Source of the DNA: Rhizobiaceae bacterium
GTDB taxonomy: Bacteria; Pseudomonadota; Alphaproteobacteria; Rhizobiales; Rhizobiaceae
DNA length: 64,000 bases
Reading direction: 5' to 3'
Assembly: GCA_023953905.1 (NCBI GenBank)
Contig: JAMLJA010000003.1
Location: 124,001-188,000 of the forward strand
How positions within the stretch are numbered: position 1 is the first letter of the stretch; every line of letters begins with the position of its first letter. Made by a program: the position numbers and the translations under genes. This document shows positions 31,986 through 40,682 of the stretch, one piece after another. The notes under the pieces were generated by a model. The model saw nothing but the letters and a program-made list of their open reading frames with translations. It was not told the origin of the DNA and searched no databases.

Positions 31986-32551
31986 CAGACGGCCTCCCCC
32001 ATGCCTTCGCTGCGGAGATCATCGGCTTTTCCGCCGCGCTTCAGGATCGCTATGTAGTGAAAGATGTCGATGACGAACCGCAGACCCAGAAGCCCAATTC
32101 CGAGCGGCAGCGAAAAATACACCCAGTAGACGGAGGGAACGCTTTCCTGCGACCACTTGAGTGTGTCTTCGAACAGGAAGCGCAGCGCCGGAATCGGTTG
32201 AGAGCCGACCATTTCCGCGAATCTCAGGCCGTAGACGACGAGCACCGCACATAGAAGAGCAGCGCATAGATTGCAAAGGATCGCCAGATAGACGCCAATG
32301 CGGTCGGGCAGCGCGCCACGCAACAAAGTGAAGGCCGCGACCTCTCCTCGCTCATAGGCGATGGAAGCTGCCAGGAAGGACACCCAGATCAAAAGGTATC
32401 TGCACACCTCTTCCGCCCAGATTAGGGAGGAATTGAAGAAGTAGCGCAGCACGATCTGGAAACCCATCACGGCCAGCAACGTCGCGACCATGAGGATCAG
32501 CAGAGCCGCCATGCCCTTCTTGTAGACGTCGACCACGGTTTCGAGTTTCAT
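31985..32551 (-). CDS. TRAP transporter small permease (DctQ type)
   Basis: 188 residues with four hydrophobic segments. The DctQ signature is in FNSSLIWAEEVCRYLLIWVSFLAASIAYERGEV. It partners the large permease, with which it is translationally coupled. A 97-bp gap separates it from the cupin gene upstream, in the same orientation. Confidence 0.93.
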   Translation of the reverse strand: MKLETVVDVYKKGMAALLILMVATLLAVMGFQIVLRYFFNSSLIWAEEVCRYLLIWVSFLAASIAYERGEVAAFTLLRGALPDRIGVYLAILCNLCAALLCAVLVVYGLRFAEMVGSQPIPALRFLFEDTLKWSQESVPSVYWVYFSLPLGIGLLGLRFVIDIFHYIAILKRGGKADDLRSEGMGEAV

Positions 32552-32648
32552 TGCTCAATCCAATCCGAAGCGGCTGGAATCTCGACAAAAGGAGAGCGCC
32601 ATCCGGTCACGCGACCGGATGCAACACCCTGCACGGGCCTGGAATGGC

Positions 32649-33023
32649 CTAGTGCGTGAAGTCTTCTTCCTGGTAGGCCGTCAGGTGGCGATAGTCGTCG
32701 CGAACGGGCGCGAAGACATCGAGATTGACTGCAACCTCATCGCCGATCGGCTCGCCGCAATGCACGACGTCGGGAGGAATGCGAACGACTTCGCCCGCGC
32801 CGACCTCAACGACTTCGTCACCAACGGTGAAGCGAACGCGCCCGGCCAGGATGTAGGCCAGTTGCTCGAATGGGTGGGAATGGGGACGAACGTCCATCCC
32901 CGGTTCCAGCCAGTTCATCACCATCAGCGCGTTGTCGCCGCGAAAGGCCGTCCTGGAAACGCCGCTGCGCACGTTTTCGCGCGGCAGAGACTCCCAACGA
33001 TAGACGTTCACATTCCCCGACAT
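32649..33023 (-). CDS. cupin-domain protein
   Basis: 124 residues from ATG 33023, which follows GGGGAAG. A single cupin barrel carries the metal motif HSHPFEQLAYILAGRVRFTVGDE and a second motif near VRIPPDVVHCGEPIGDE. It lies one base after the TRAP binding-protein stop and before the permeases, so it is co-expressed with uptake. Small cupins of this kind act as isomerases, sugar-modifying enzymes or ligand sensors; which applies is unknown. Confidence 0.85.
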   Translation of the reverse strand: MSGNVNVYRWESLPRENVRSGVSRTAFRGDNALMVMNWLEPGMDVRPHSHPFEQLAYILAGRVRFTVGDEVVEVGAGEVVRIPPDVVHCGEPIGDEVAVNLDVFAPVRDDYRHLTAYQEEDFTH

Positions 33024-33024
33024 C

Positions 33025-34005
33025 TTACTTCCCCGCCTTGACCGCGTCATAGAACGACTGGATAAGCGGATCCTTCTTCAGCCACTCGGTGACCACACCG
33101 GATGTCTTTTCCTGCATCTCAGGAAGATCCGAGAGCTTGGTGATGGTGACGCCCTTGGCTTCAAGCGCCTTGGTGACTTCACTCTCCTGCGCAGCGGCAG
33201 TCTTGTAGGCTTCGGCGGTCGTCTCGCGCCCGGCTTCCTCAAGGGCAGCCTGGACTTCCGGGGACAGCTTCTGCCAGCCGATATTCGACATCATCAGCAC
33301 GCCCGGCCAGAAGTAGTGGCCCGTGAGTGTCACGTTCTTGGCCGCGTCATACAGGCTTTCCGACTCGATCGACGATAGGTTGATCTCGACGGCGTCGATG
33401 GTGCCGGTTTCCAGCGCGGAATAGACTTCGCCATAGGCCATGCCGATGGGATTGACGCCAACGGCTTCCCACGTCGCCTTGTGCAACGGAATCGGCACGA
33501 TACGTGTCTTCAGACCCGCGAAATCGGCGACCTTCTCAACGGCCTTGCCGCGCGACAGAAAGTGGCGCTGACCCGCTTCGATGAAGCCGAGGCCCTTGAT
33601 CGACTTCTGATCGAGCGACTTGAGAAGCTCGTCGCCAACTGGCGACAGAAGCGCCCCCGACAGCTGTTCATATGAGCCAACCACGAAAGGCAGTTGCAAC
33701 GCATCGAACGCCGTCGCGCCGATGGACAAAGGCAGCGTTGGAGATGACACGAGCGCGCCATCGATCGTGCCGATCTGGATGCCTTCGAGAAGTTGCTTGT
33801 CATCGCCGAGCTGGCGATCGCCATAGACCTCGATCTTGACCTTTCCGCCGGTCTTGTCGGCGACCCGCTTGGCGAAGTCCTCGAGACCCGTGTGGAACAG
33901 ATGCTTCGATGAAGCGGCGTGGCCGAACTTCAGGACGGTCTCCTGAGCGTTCGCGGTCGATGCGAGGCACAGAAGCGCACCCGCAAAAGCAGCAAGCAGT
34001 TTCAT
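33025..34005 (-). CDS. TRAP transporter substrate-binding protein (DctP type)
   Basis: 326 residues from ATG 34005 with GGAGGAG upstream. Signal peptide about residues 1-22 (LLAAFAGALLCLASTANA). DctP blocks include FGHAASSKHLFHTGLEDFAKRV, and GVNPIGMAYGEVYSALETGTIDAVE with the conserved Arg region KTRIVPIPLHKA. It captures a carboxylate-type substrate in the periplasm. It is the first gene of the long minus-strand cluster down to the HpcH aldolase. Confidence 0.94.
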   Translation of the reverse strand: MKLLAAFAGALLCLASTANAQETVLKFGHAASSKHLFHTGLEDFAKRVADKTGGKVKIEVYGDRQLGDDKQLLEGIQIGTIDGALVSSPTLPLSIGATAFDALQLPFVVGSYEQLSGALLSPVGDELLKSLDQKSIKGLGFIEAGQRHFLSRGKAVEKVADFAGLKTRIVPIPLHKATWEAVGVNPIGMAYGEVYSALETGTIDAVEINLSSIESESLYDAAKNVTLTGHYFWPGVLMMSNIGWQKLSPEVQAALEEAGRETTAEAYKTAAAQESEVTKALEAKGVTITKLSDLPEMQEKTSGVVTEWLKKDPLIQSFYDAVKAGK

Positions 34006-34021
34006 TCTTTTCTCCTCCGCG

Positions 34022-34060
34022 TGTTTCGCATATCGAAACAATGTTTTTATAATAAAAACA
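34022..34060 (-). promoter_or_regulatory. two abutting 19-bp palindromes, likely IclR operators
   Basis: TGTTTCGCATATCGAAACA (34022-34040; 7-bp arms, 5-base centre) and TGTTTTTATAATAAAAACA (34042-34060; 9-bp arms, 1-base centre) lie one base apart, just upstream of the binding-protein gene. Both share the ends TGTTT/AAACA, and the first matches the GTTTCG-N5-CGAAAC type common in IclR regulation. The IclR gene is within the operon. The second palindrome may overlap the -10 region. Confidence 0.65.
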
Positions 34061-34409
34061 CGCAGCGAGCGTTGTCAATCTTCTTCGATGAAGATCGGCA
34101 CTTGCTCGCGACAGGTCACCCGCCCCGCTCGTTGGGGACGCGAGCAGTTTCGGCCTGCGCAGTCGATGCTGAGGGCTGGACGACGAAACGGGGGGAATTT
34201 GAGCGCGGCGCAGAGCACGCCGGCTGTCAGCCGAGACCGACGGTCAAATCGACCGACGCATAGCCTGCCGCTAAGGTTCTAGAAAAATTGGGGATCGTAC
34301 ATCGACCACGTCGAAGGTTCGCAGCGAAAGCCGTAGCCGCATCCCCCGGCCGCAACCGGCCGAGTGCCACATTGCTATCGGTCAGGCCGATAGAGGCCTC
34401 GAATCGGCC
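34061..34409. other. intergenic region between TRAP cluster and sapC-like gene
   Basis: About 350 bp upstream of the TRAP cluster and downstream of the SapC-family gene. I see no gene. A GAGGCC/GGCCTC hairpin (34393-34411) overlaps the SapC-family stop and may end its transcript. Confidence 0.4.
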
Positions 34410-35201
34410 TCAAAAGACCAGAGTGCCGTCCTCGACACGCAAGAAGTCGAGATTCGGAGCCTTGCCCTGAGCAGGCTGCTGCTGGCGTGACGCGGCTGAC
34501 AGTCTCTCGCGCAATTGTGCAAGCTGGGCCAATGCGCCCAGCCGCGACATAGAAATGATCTGTGCATAGGCCATCGGCAACGCACCGATCTTGCGCAGCT
34601 TGAGATAGGTGGCGTCATCCAACTCGCTCAAAGCCTTCTCGTCGACGCGCATCAAGCCCGTTGCGGAAATCTCGGCGCCCTTCGGGCCCTTGAACTTGAT
34701 GGGCCACTCGGCAAGCACCCCGGCCTGCTCCAGTGCCGCAGCGGCATGAACGGTATGGAGTCGGCTCTTCTCATACATTTCAAGCATGTTGAGATTGTTT
34801 CTGACGGGACCGGCAAGATCGTCCGTCGCCGCGTCGTAGAGTGGTTGCCCCTCGTCTCCGACGGCATCCGATGCGATGCACAGGGCCATTTCATCACGCC
34901 CTTCAAGCCGGGTGAGACGGAACGGATATGCCCGCAAGATACCTGGAATATAGGTGCCCAGCCAGCGCCCATCGCGGCCGACAAAGAAATTGTCGGCGCT
35001 CTGTGGCGGGCCGGAAATGGCGGCAAGTTGCAGCGCGCCTTCGTGCCTGACAAACACGAGCGCCATGTTCACCGCAGCAATCGCGACCTCCATCCCGACT
35101 ATGGGGATGAGTGCCTCCTTTGCCGCGAAGGCAAAATTGACGGGCGGCTTCCACTTCTTGTCCGCATGCTTGTTCTTCTGGAGCGGCACGAATTTCGCCA
35201 T
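34410..35201 (-). CDS. SapC family protein
   Basis: 263 residues, start ATG preceded by GGAG. The protein matches the SapC family of proteobacteria (PF07277): FAFAAKEALIPIVGMEVAIAA near the N-terminus, NFFVGRDGRWLGTYIPGILRAYPFRL and LCIASDA, then a C-terminal low-complexity Gln/Ala tail. There is no signal peptide. The family name comes from a surface-array locus of Campylobacter, but the biochemical role is not established. It stands alone. The tRNA-Thr island begins about 100 bp upstream of its start. Confidence 0.8.
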   Translation of the reverse strand: MAKFVPLQKNKHADKKWKPPVNFAFAAKEALIPIVGMEVAIAAVNMALVFVRHEGALQLAAISGPPQSADNFFVGRDGRWLGTYIPGILRAYPFRLTRLEGRDEMALCIASDAVGDEGQPLYDAATDDLAGPVRNNLNMLEMYEKSRLHTVHAAAALEQAGVLAEWPIKFKGPKGAEISATGLMRVDEKALSELDDATYLKLRKIGALPMAYAQIISMSRLGALAQLAQLRERLSAASRQQQPAQGKAPNLDFLRVEDGTLVF

Positions 35202-35303
35202 GGCGTTCTCCTCGCTGTAAGCCGCCTTCTAGGCTGCCCTGCCAAAAATTGGAACCCTGTCCAAATGGACGGTACGCCCAACACGCGCGCACGCCTGAGA
35301 TAG

Positions 35304-35330
35304 AGGGAAAAATGGTGCTGCCAGAGAGGA
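35304..35330 (-). repeat. distal attachment repeat of the tRNA-Thr island
   Basis: 27 bases identical to 36923-36949. It contains TGGTGCTGCCAGAGAGGA, the reverse complement of the tRNA-Thr 3' end, without the rest of the tRNA. It is the displaced host 3' end. Confidence 0.9.
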
Positions 35331-35437
35331 CCGAAATCACGATTCGTGAAATTAAATCAATTAATTAAAAGAAATATCGCAACAATGTCACAAGCCGAAA
35401 AATGGACGGCCTGTGACTACAAAGGACAAGCATCGCA

Positions 35438-36658
35438 CTAATCCCGCCGTCCTTGAGGATTTCGGAAGCGTATCCGTCCTGAATTATCCGTGAACCGATA
35501 GCCCAACCGCGCCTCGTCATCGCCTAACAAATTACGGGATAACTCAATTTCATGACGAGTGTTTGCTGCGCTGAGACTTAACTCACTAATCCTTTCTTCT
35601 ATTTCCTTCAGATCCCTTTTCCAAATTTTCACAGTTTCATCACTGCTATCCAGCGAATCAACATCAACTTTTACTCGTTCATCTAATAAATTCTGCCGCA
35701 TGATATTTAACGCATAGAGCTCCCGCTCGATTAATTCTAGATGCTCCAGGTGACGGTACTGATTCCTTCTCACCCATGCGTCCCTAGACTTGGCGACTTG
35801 AGCCGCTTCTTTTAACGTCTTGTCGGAAACTTGTGTAATCGCTTTCGTGTGTGAATGTTTCAAAAATTCTACCACACGGTATGCGTAAAAATGCTGATCC
35901 GTCCGATCATAGAACTCGCGTCTCAGTGCTGGCAGCGGGCCGATTGTTTGTCCACTAACCCGGAGCCACCAGTCGTCTTTTACATCTTCTGTTATGAATA
36001 TTATAGGCCGCTTTGTTTCTCGCGCCTTATCCATCATCTGCGACCAGATTAGGTAATCGCCTACTCCGCCGTCGTCTTTCTTACCGTCAGCGAAACCCGG
36101 CGGGATTTTATCCCTATTTCTGTTCGCTGCTTCTGTCACATACCGCGCGCGATCAGCTTCGCTGTATCCTTTACCGACGCGCTCTTTGAAAAGGGTCGTA
36201 ACCGATTCCAGCATCGACTCAGCTTCTTTTCTGGACGGATGGTCTTGTTTGAATTTTTGAAGCGCCCTCTCGATTTCCTTCATGGCGTCACGTGCCGTGG
36301 ACTTTATGCTGTCAAATTCAATCGAAGGATGGTAGCGGTATTCTTTCGAGATTTCGTCTATTTTTGTATTAAACTGCGTTATTTGTTCATTTATAACCGC
36401 CTCAATGTCGGAATATGGTTTTTCCAAACCAAAGAATACTTTATGTCTATTCTTTAGAAATTCATAGCTTACTTGGTGAGGAATCCACATCCTTTCTTTA
36501 ATTCGTTCCATAAGACCAATAATCTCATTCTTGGCAGCCTGCTTGTATCGAAGCAAACTAAGTAGAACGTTCGCATCAAAGACGAACAAGGCATCCTTCC
36601 AAAGCGCGTCAAACTCGTCTTTGCTGGGAGTGTAGAACTCGAAATGTTCGTGTCGCAC
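35438..36658 (-). CDS. PIN-like domain protein (PIN_8 type), island cargo
   Basis: 406 residues, GTG start with GGAGG seven bases upstream. An N-terminal PIN-like nuclease domain (about residues 20-240) keeps the acidic set: Asp28 in FVFDANVLLSLL, Glu66 in VSYEFLKNRH, Asp195/196 and Asp201 in GKKDDGGVGDYLIW, and Asp225 in IIFITEDVKDDWW. The long Lys/Glu-rich insert at about 80-185 looks helical. Residues 285-375 are likely coiled coil. Such proteins resemble PF18476. A metal-dependent RNase, possibly a defence or toxin effector, is inferred; no antitoxin is next to it. Composition is much more AT-rich than the flanks, supporting transfer. Confidence 0.8.
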   Translation of the reverse strand: MRHEHFEFYTPSKDEFDALWKDALFVFDANVLLSLLRYKQAAKNEIIGLMERIKERMWIPHQVSYEFLKNRHKVFFGLEKPYSDIEAVINEQITQFNTKIDEISKEYRYHPSIEFDSIKSTARDAMKEIERALQKFKQDHPSRKEAESMLESVTTLFKERVGKGYSEADRARYVTEAANRNRDKIPPGFADGKKDDGGVGDYLIWSQMMDKARETKRPIIFITEDVKDDWWLRVSGQTIGPLPALRREFYDRTDQHFYAYRVVEFLKHSHTKAITQVSDKTLKEAAQVAKSRDAWVRRNQYRHLEHLELIERELYALNIMRQNLLDERVKVDVDSLDSSDETVKIWKRDLKEIEERISELSLSAANTRHEIELSRNLLGDDEARLGYRFTDNSGRIRFRNPQGRRD

Positions 36659-36688
36659 TTTGCGGCCTCCGCGTCCCTCCCATCCATA

Positions 36689-36843
36689 TTAACGGCACGG
36701 GGAAGCTCTTTTCAACGCCTCGCGATAATCCGGACCTAAAGCCGTTTGAAGCTCGGATTTGCCGTGCAAAGCTCTTTTGGCATCACAAGGCGGGCAAAAT
36801 AGCGCCCGTCGCGATTCAGAAGATGCCTCACCTTGCCGGCCAT
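36689..36843 (-). pseudogene. tyrosine integrase N-terminal remnant, frameshifted
   Basis: From ATG 36843 the frame reads MAGKVRHLLNRDGRYFARLV then MPKEL and stops within 36 codons. The next frame continues the same protein as GKSELQTALGPDYREALKR before a stop at 36689. Together they match the N-terminal arm-binding (DUF6538-type) start of rhizobial phage-like integrases. One frameshift lies near MPKEL, and the catalytic part is deleted. It starts 80 bp from the tRNA-side repeat and reads away from the tRNA, as integrases of tRNA-targeting islands do. Confidence 0.75.
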
Positions 36844-36931
36844 CCCCGCCCCGCTTTGCCACAACGTTGTAACAACAGTATGGACGGAAGCCCTTGGAGC
36901 TCAAGGCTTTCAACAAGTTCATAGGGAAAAA

Positions 36932-37006
<75 letters not shown>

Positions 37007-37149
37007 CTGATGTGGGCGGGCTTCTGCCACATCGAACTCGAGAGCGCAAGTTGTGTGTGCATGTCATCGAAAACTCATTTGGCCAGCCTTCCGGCAGCCA
37101 CATTTCCACCCGAATGTGCAATAGTGGCGCTTCGGAGCGCCGGGGGACC

Positions 37150-37332
37150 ATGACAAAGCACGAAGACAGACCTGAGACGAGCGAGGCCAAGGACGTACGC
37201 AAGCAGAGGCTAAGCGAGCAGTTGCGCGCAAATCTTCTGAAGCGCAAGGCACAGACCCGTGCCCGCCGCGTAGGTCAGCCCGATGAGCGTCCAGAAGGCA
37301 TCGACCCATCCAAGTCAGCCTCGGACCAGTGA
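37150..37332 (+). CDS. small conserved-type hypothetical protein upstream of murA
   Basis: 60 residues from ATG 37150 with GGGGGA before it. Very basic and hydrophilic (LSEQLRANLLKRKAQTRARR), with no membrane span or signal. Short Lys/Arg-rich proteins of this kind often precede murA in rhizobia. The role is unknown; nucleic-acid or ribosome binding is possible from charge only. The longer frame reaching back over tRNA-Thr is not used. Confidence 0.55.
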   Translation: MTKHEDRPETSEAKDVRKQRLSEQLRANLLKRKAQTRARRVGQPDERPEGIDPSKSASDQ

Positions 37333-37453
37333 AGGTCGGGCACAATCGGGCTTGCGGGTAAAACACGCTTTTCTTGTGCGCCACGCCCAAATGAACTAGA
37401 CGCGGCCTCCAAATCGGTTTGAACGAACGCCAAACGCGCTGAAAGAGAACTCC

Positions 37454-38746
37454 ATGGATCGCATCAGGATTGTCGGCGGAAACGAACTCAACGGCCGTAT
37501 CCCGATCTCGGGCGCGAAGAACGCTGCCCTGCCTCTGATGATCGCGTCGCTGCTCACCGATGACACGCTGACGCTGGAGAACGTTCCTCATCTGGCCGAT
37601 GTGGAGCAACTGATCCGCATTCTTGGTAATCACGGCGTGGACTATTCGGTCAACGGACGGCGCGAACGCCAGAGCGAAGCCTATTCACGGACGATTCACT
37701 TCACCGCGCGTCAGATCGTCGACACCGTCGCGCCATACGAACTCGTGTCAAAAATGCGCGCGAGTTTCTGGGTGATCGGGCCGCTGCTCGCTCGTATGGG
37801 CGAGGCAAAGGTATCGCTGCCAGGCGGATGCGCGATTGGTACACGCCCCGTGGATCTCTTCATCGAAGGCTTGCAGAAGCTGGGTACGCAGATCGACATC
37901 GAGTCGGGTTACGTCGTCGCCAAGGCGCCCAAGGGCGGTCTCGTCGGCAACAAATACGTCTTCCCGAAGATTTCAGTCGGTGCGACGCATGTGATGATGA
38001 TGGCGGCATCGCTGGCGCGCGGTGAGACCGTTCTGGAAAATGCGGCCCGCGAGCCGGAGATCGTCAATCTAGCCGACTGCCTGAACGCGATGGGCGCGCG
38101 AATTTCGGGCGCCGGAACGTCGACCATCACGATTGAGGGCGTTGATTCGCTTTCGGGTGCGCGCCACGCCGTGCTGCCGGATCGCATCGAAACCGGCACC
38201 TACGCAATGGCCGTAGCGATGACGGGCGGCGATGTCATATTGGAGAACGCACGCGCTGATCTTCTGGAGACGGCCCTCGATGTGCTCAGACAGACCGGCG
38301 CGGAAATCATCCCGGTCAATTCCGGCATTCGGGTGAAGCGAAATGGCGCGGGAATTTCTCCGGTAGATGTAACGACGGCGCCCTTCCCCGGCTTCCCCAC
38401 CGATCTTCAGGCCCAGTTCATGGGTCTGATGACCATGGCCAAAGGCCGCTCCGATATAACCGAGACGATTTTCGAGAACCGTTTCATGCACGTGCAGGAA
38501 CTGGCGCGACTTGGGGCTCACATCACCCTGTCGGGTCAGACCGCACATGTCGAAGGTGTGCCTATGTTGAAAGGCGCTCCCGTTATGGCGACCGATCTGA
38601 GAGCATCGGTGTCGCTCGTCATTGCCGGCCTTGCAGCCGAAGGCGAAACGATGGTGAGCCGCGTCTATCATCTCGACCGGGGCTTCGAACGGCTTGAGGA
38701 AAAGCTCTCGAACTGCGGCGCGACGATCGAGCGCCTGTCCTCGTAA
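37454..38746 (+). CDS. murA: UDP-N-acetylglucosamine 1-carboxyvinyltransferase
   Basis: First committed step of peptidoglycan synthesis: transfer of enolpyruvate from PEP to UDP-GlcNAc, in the cytosol; target of fosfomycin. 430 residues. Lys22-Asn23 lie in [18 protein letters not shown] and the active-site Cys126 in [15 protein letters not shown], so the fosfomycin-sensitive Cys form is present. Other blocks are [26 protein letters not shown] and [17 protein letters not shown]. It heads the block murA, DUF2948, hisD, UPF0262 and phosphatase. Confidence 0.97.
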   Translation: MDRIRIVGGNELNGRIPISGAKNAALPLMIASLLTDDTLTLENVPHLADVEQLIRILGNHGVDYSVNGRRERQSEAYSRTIHFTARQIVDTVAPYELVSKMRASFWVIGPLLARMGEAKVSLPGGCAIGTRPVDLFIEGLQKLGTQIDIESGYVVAKAPKGGLVGNKYVFPKISVGATHVMMMAASLARGETVLENAAREPEIVNLADCLNAMGARISGAGTSTITIEGVDSLSGARHAVLPDRIETGTYAMAVAMTGGDVILENARADLLETALDVLRQTGAEIIPVNSGIRVKRNGAGISPVDVTTAPFPGFPTDLQAQFMGLMTMAKGRSDITETIFENRFMHVQELARLGAHITLSGQTAHVEGVPMLKGAPVMATDLRASVSLVIAGLAAEGETMVSRVYHLDRGFERLEEKLSNCGATIERLSS

Positions 38747-38753
38747 TGCCGCA

Positions 38754-38777
38754 GGCGCAATCCGTTCGGGTTGCGCC
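38754..38777 (+). terminator. hairpin after murA
   Basis: GGCGCAA, 10 bases, TTGCGCC just after the murA stop. No U-tract, so it is a weak terminator candidate. Confidence 0.45.
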
Positions 38778-38792
38778 ATCCCACAAGACAGC

Positions 38793-38850
38793 CTAGAGCA
38801 TGATACCGACACGTCCGAACCGGCTTTCGGGCTTCAGAGTGCTGGCAAAC
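38793..38850 (+). repeat. possible degenerate rhizobial intergenic repeat
   Basis: TAGAGCATGATACCGACACG and the following CCGGCTTTCGGG resemble the dispersed palindromic intergenic repeat that begins TAGAGCATGAT and has CCGGTTTTCGG at its centre in Mesorhizobium and relatives. The match is from memory and partial, and only this copy was noted here. Confidence 0.35.
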
Positions 38851-38946
38851 CTACTGTTTCGGCCGCATATGCGCGAGACGGGTTTCCAAGGCCCGTGACA
38901 TCCGGTTCGTTCGTTTGGTGAAACGCAATCCAGAGCGCTGCTACCC

Positions 38947-39381
38947 ATGACACCTCTGAAGCTGGTCGCACTTGATGAGAAGGACCTGGAGATCGTCTCG
39001 ACCTACACGCAAGATGCCGTGACGAAGGTCGGGGAGTTGGCCTTTCTCGCGGATGCCAAGCGTTTTGTCATGCCGATGAACCGATTTGCCTGGGAAACAG
39101 CAACGGGTTTCTTCCGGCGTCGCGCCGAGCGGCACAGAAGCGTCCTGCATTTCGACCGCGTGCTGGGGGCGAAGCTTTCCGGGATCGATCGGGCTCAACC
39201 CGAAGAAATTCTGGCGCTTCTGGCCATACGTTTCACTCAGGCCGATGCACCAGCGGGCACCGTCGAGCTCATCTTCTCCGGCGACCGCACCATCAAACTT
39301 GATGTCGAATGCATCGAAGCGCGTCTGTCCGACCTTGGCGCAGCATGGCAGGCCGGTTCTCGTCCCATACATAGAATATAG
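38947..39381 (+). CDS. DUF2948 family protein
   Basis: 144 residues of a small cytosolic alphaproteobacterial family. The N-terminal block LKLVALDEKDLEIVSTYTQDAV, FVMPMNRFAWE and the central FDRVLGAKLSGI are recognisable. It is followed after two bases by hisD, the usual order in Rhizobiales. Function is unknown; the tight coupling to hisD is positional evidence only. Confidence 0.85.
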   Translation: MTPLKLVALDEKDLEIVSTYTQDAVTKVGELAFLADAKRFVMPMNRFAWETATGFFRRRAERHRSVLHFDRVLGAKLSGIDRAQPEEILALLAIRFTQADAPAGTVELIFSGDRTIKLDVECIEARLSDLGAAWQAGSRPIHRI

Positions 39382-39383
39382 AC

Positions 39384-40676
39384 ATGGCGATCAGACTTTC
39401 CGACAACGACCAGAACTTCGAGGCGCGCTTTGCCGCGTTTCTGACCACCAAGCGCGAAGCGTCCCCGGACGTGGATGCAGCGGTGCGCGACATCATCTCG
39501 ACTGTGCGACGCGATGGCGACAGGGCGCTGATAGACTACACCCAGCGATTTGACAGGACGGATCTGGCCGCACTTGGGATCGCCATCGGCCGGGCCGAGA
39601 TCGAGGCCGCCTATGCCAAGGCCGATGCCGAGACGATCAATGCACTGACCTTTGCGCGGGACCGGATTCGGGCACACCACGCGCGTCAGAAGCCGCATGA
39701 CGACAGCTACACTGATCCGCTCGGGGTGGAGCTCGGCTCGCGCTGGACAGCGGTCGAGGCAGTAGGCCTCTATGTGCCCGGCGGTACGGCAAGCTATCCC
39801 AGCTCGGTGCTCATGAATGCAGTTCCGGCAAAGGTTGCGGGCGTCGAGCGTATCGTGATGGTGGTACCGACCCCCGACAATCACATCAATCCGCTTGTTC
39901 TGGTCGCGGCTGATCTCGCCGGCGTGTCGGAAATCTACCGCGTGGGCGGCGCGCAGGCGATTGCGGCGCTGGCCTATGGCACCGAGACCATCCGACCCGT
40001 CGCGAAGATCGTCGGCCCCGGAAATGCCTATGTGGCGGCCGCCAAGCGTCAGGTCTTCGGAACCGTGGGCATCGATATGATCGCCGGCCCGTCGGAAGTG
40101 CTTGTGGTGGCCGACGCGCAGAATGATCCGGACTGGATTGCTGCGGATCTGCTGGCACAGGCAGAACACGACGTCGCCGCACAATCGATACTTGTGACCG
40201 ATAATGCGGCGTTCGCCGATGCGGTTGAGAAAGCAGTGGAGCGGCAGCTGGCGACATTGCCACGCGGCGAAACGGCGGCTGCGAGCTGGCGCGACTTCGG
40301 CGCCATCATCGTGGTCGAAACGCTTGACAGGGCGCTCCCCCTTGTCGACCGTGTCGCGCCGGAGCATCTTGAACTCGCCTTCGACGAAGCGGAGCTGTTT
40401 GTGGAGCGTGTGCGCAACGCCGGTGCCATCTTTATTGGCCGCTGGACGCCAGAAGTGATTGGCGACTATGTGGGCGGGTCCAACCACGTCCTTCCGACGG
40501 CTCGCTCGGCACGCTTCTCCTCTGGTTTGTCGGTGCTCGATTTCGTCAAGCGCACCTCGGTGCTGCGCCTCGGCTCCGAACAGCTTTCTGCCCTCGCTCC
40601 GGCAGCCATCGCGCTGGCGCAAGCCGAAGGGCTTGATGCGCACGCGCGATCTGTCGCGATCCGCCTCAATCTTTGA
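39384..40676 (+). CDS. hisD: histidinol dehydrogenase
   Basis: Last enzyme of histidine synthesis: NAD-dependent four-electron oxidation of histidinol to histidine, Zn-dependent. 430 residues. Signatures include GLYVPGGTASYPSSVLMNAVPA, the stretch IDMIAGPSEVLVVADA, the Zn ligand region AEHDVAAQSILVT, and VAPEHLEL. It begins two bases after the DUF2948 stop and precedes the UPF0262 gene by six bases, so it is in one transcription unit. hisN at 15 kb supplies the previous step. Confidence 0.97.
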   Translation: MAIRLSDNDQNFEARFAAFLTTKREASPDVDAAVRDIISTVRRDGDRALIDYTQRFDRTDLAALGIAIGRAEIEAAYAKADAETINALTFARDRIRAHHARQKPHDDSYTDPLGVELGSRWTAVEAVGLYVPGGTASYPSSVLMNAVPAKVAGVERIVMVVPTPDNHINPLVLVAADLAGVSEIYRVGGAQAIAALAYGTETIRPVAKIVGPGNAYVAAAKRQVFGTVGIDMIAGPSEVLVVADAQNDPDWIAADLLAQAEHDVAAQSILVTDNAAFADAVEKAVERQLATLPRGETAAASWRDFGAIIVVETLDRALPLVDRVAPEHLELAFDEAELFVERVRNAGAIFIGRWTPEVIGDYVGGSNHVLPTARSARFSSGLSVLDFVKRTSVLRLGSEQLSALAPAAIALAQAEGLDAHARSVAIRLNL

Positions 40677-40682
40677 TGTCCG

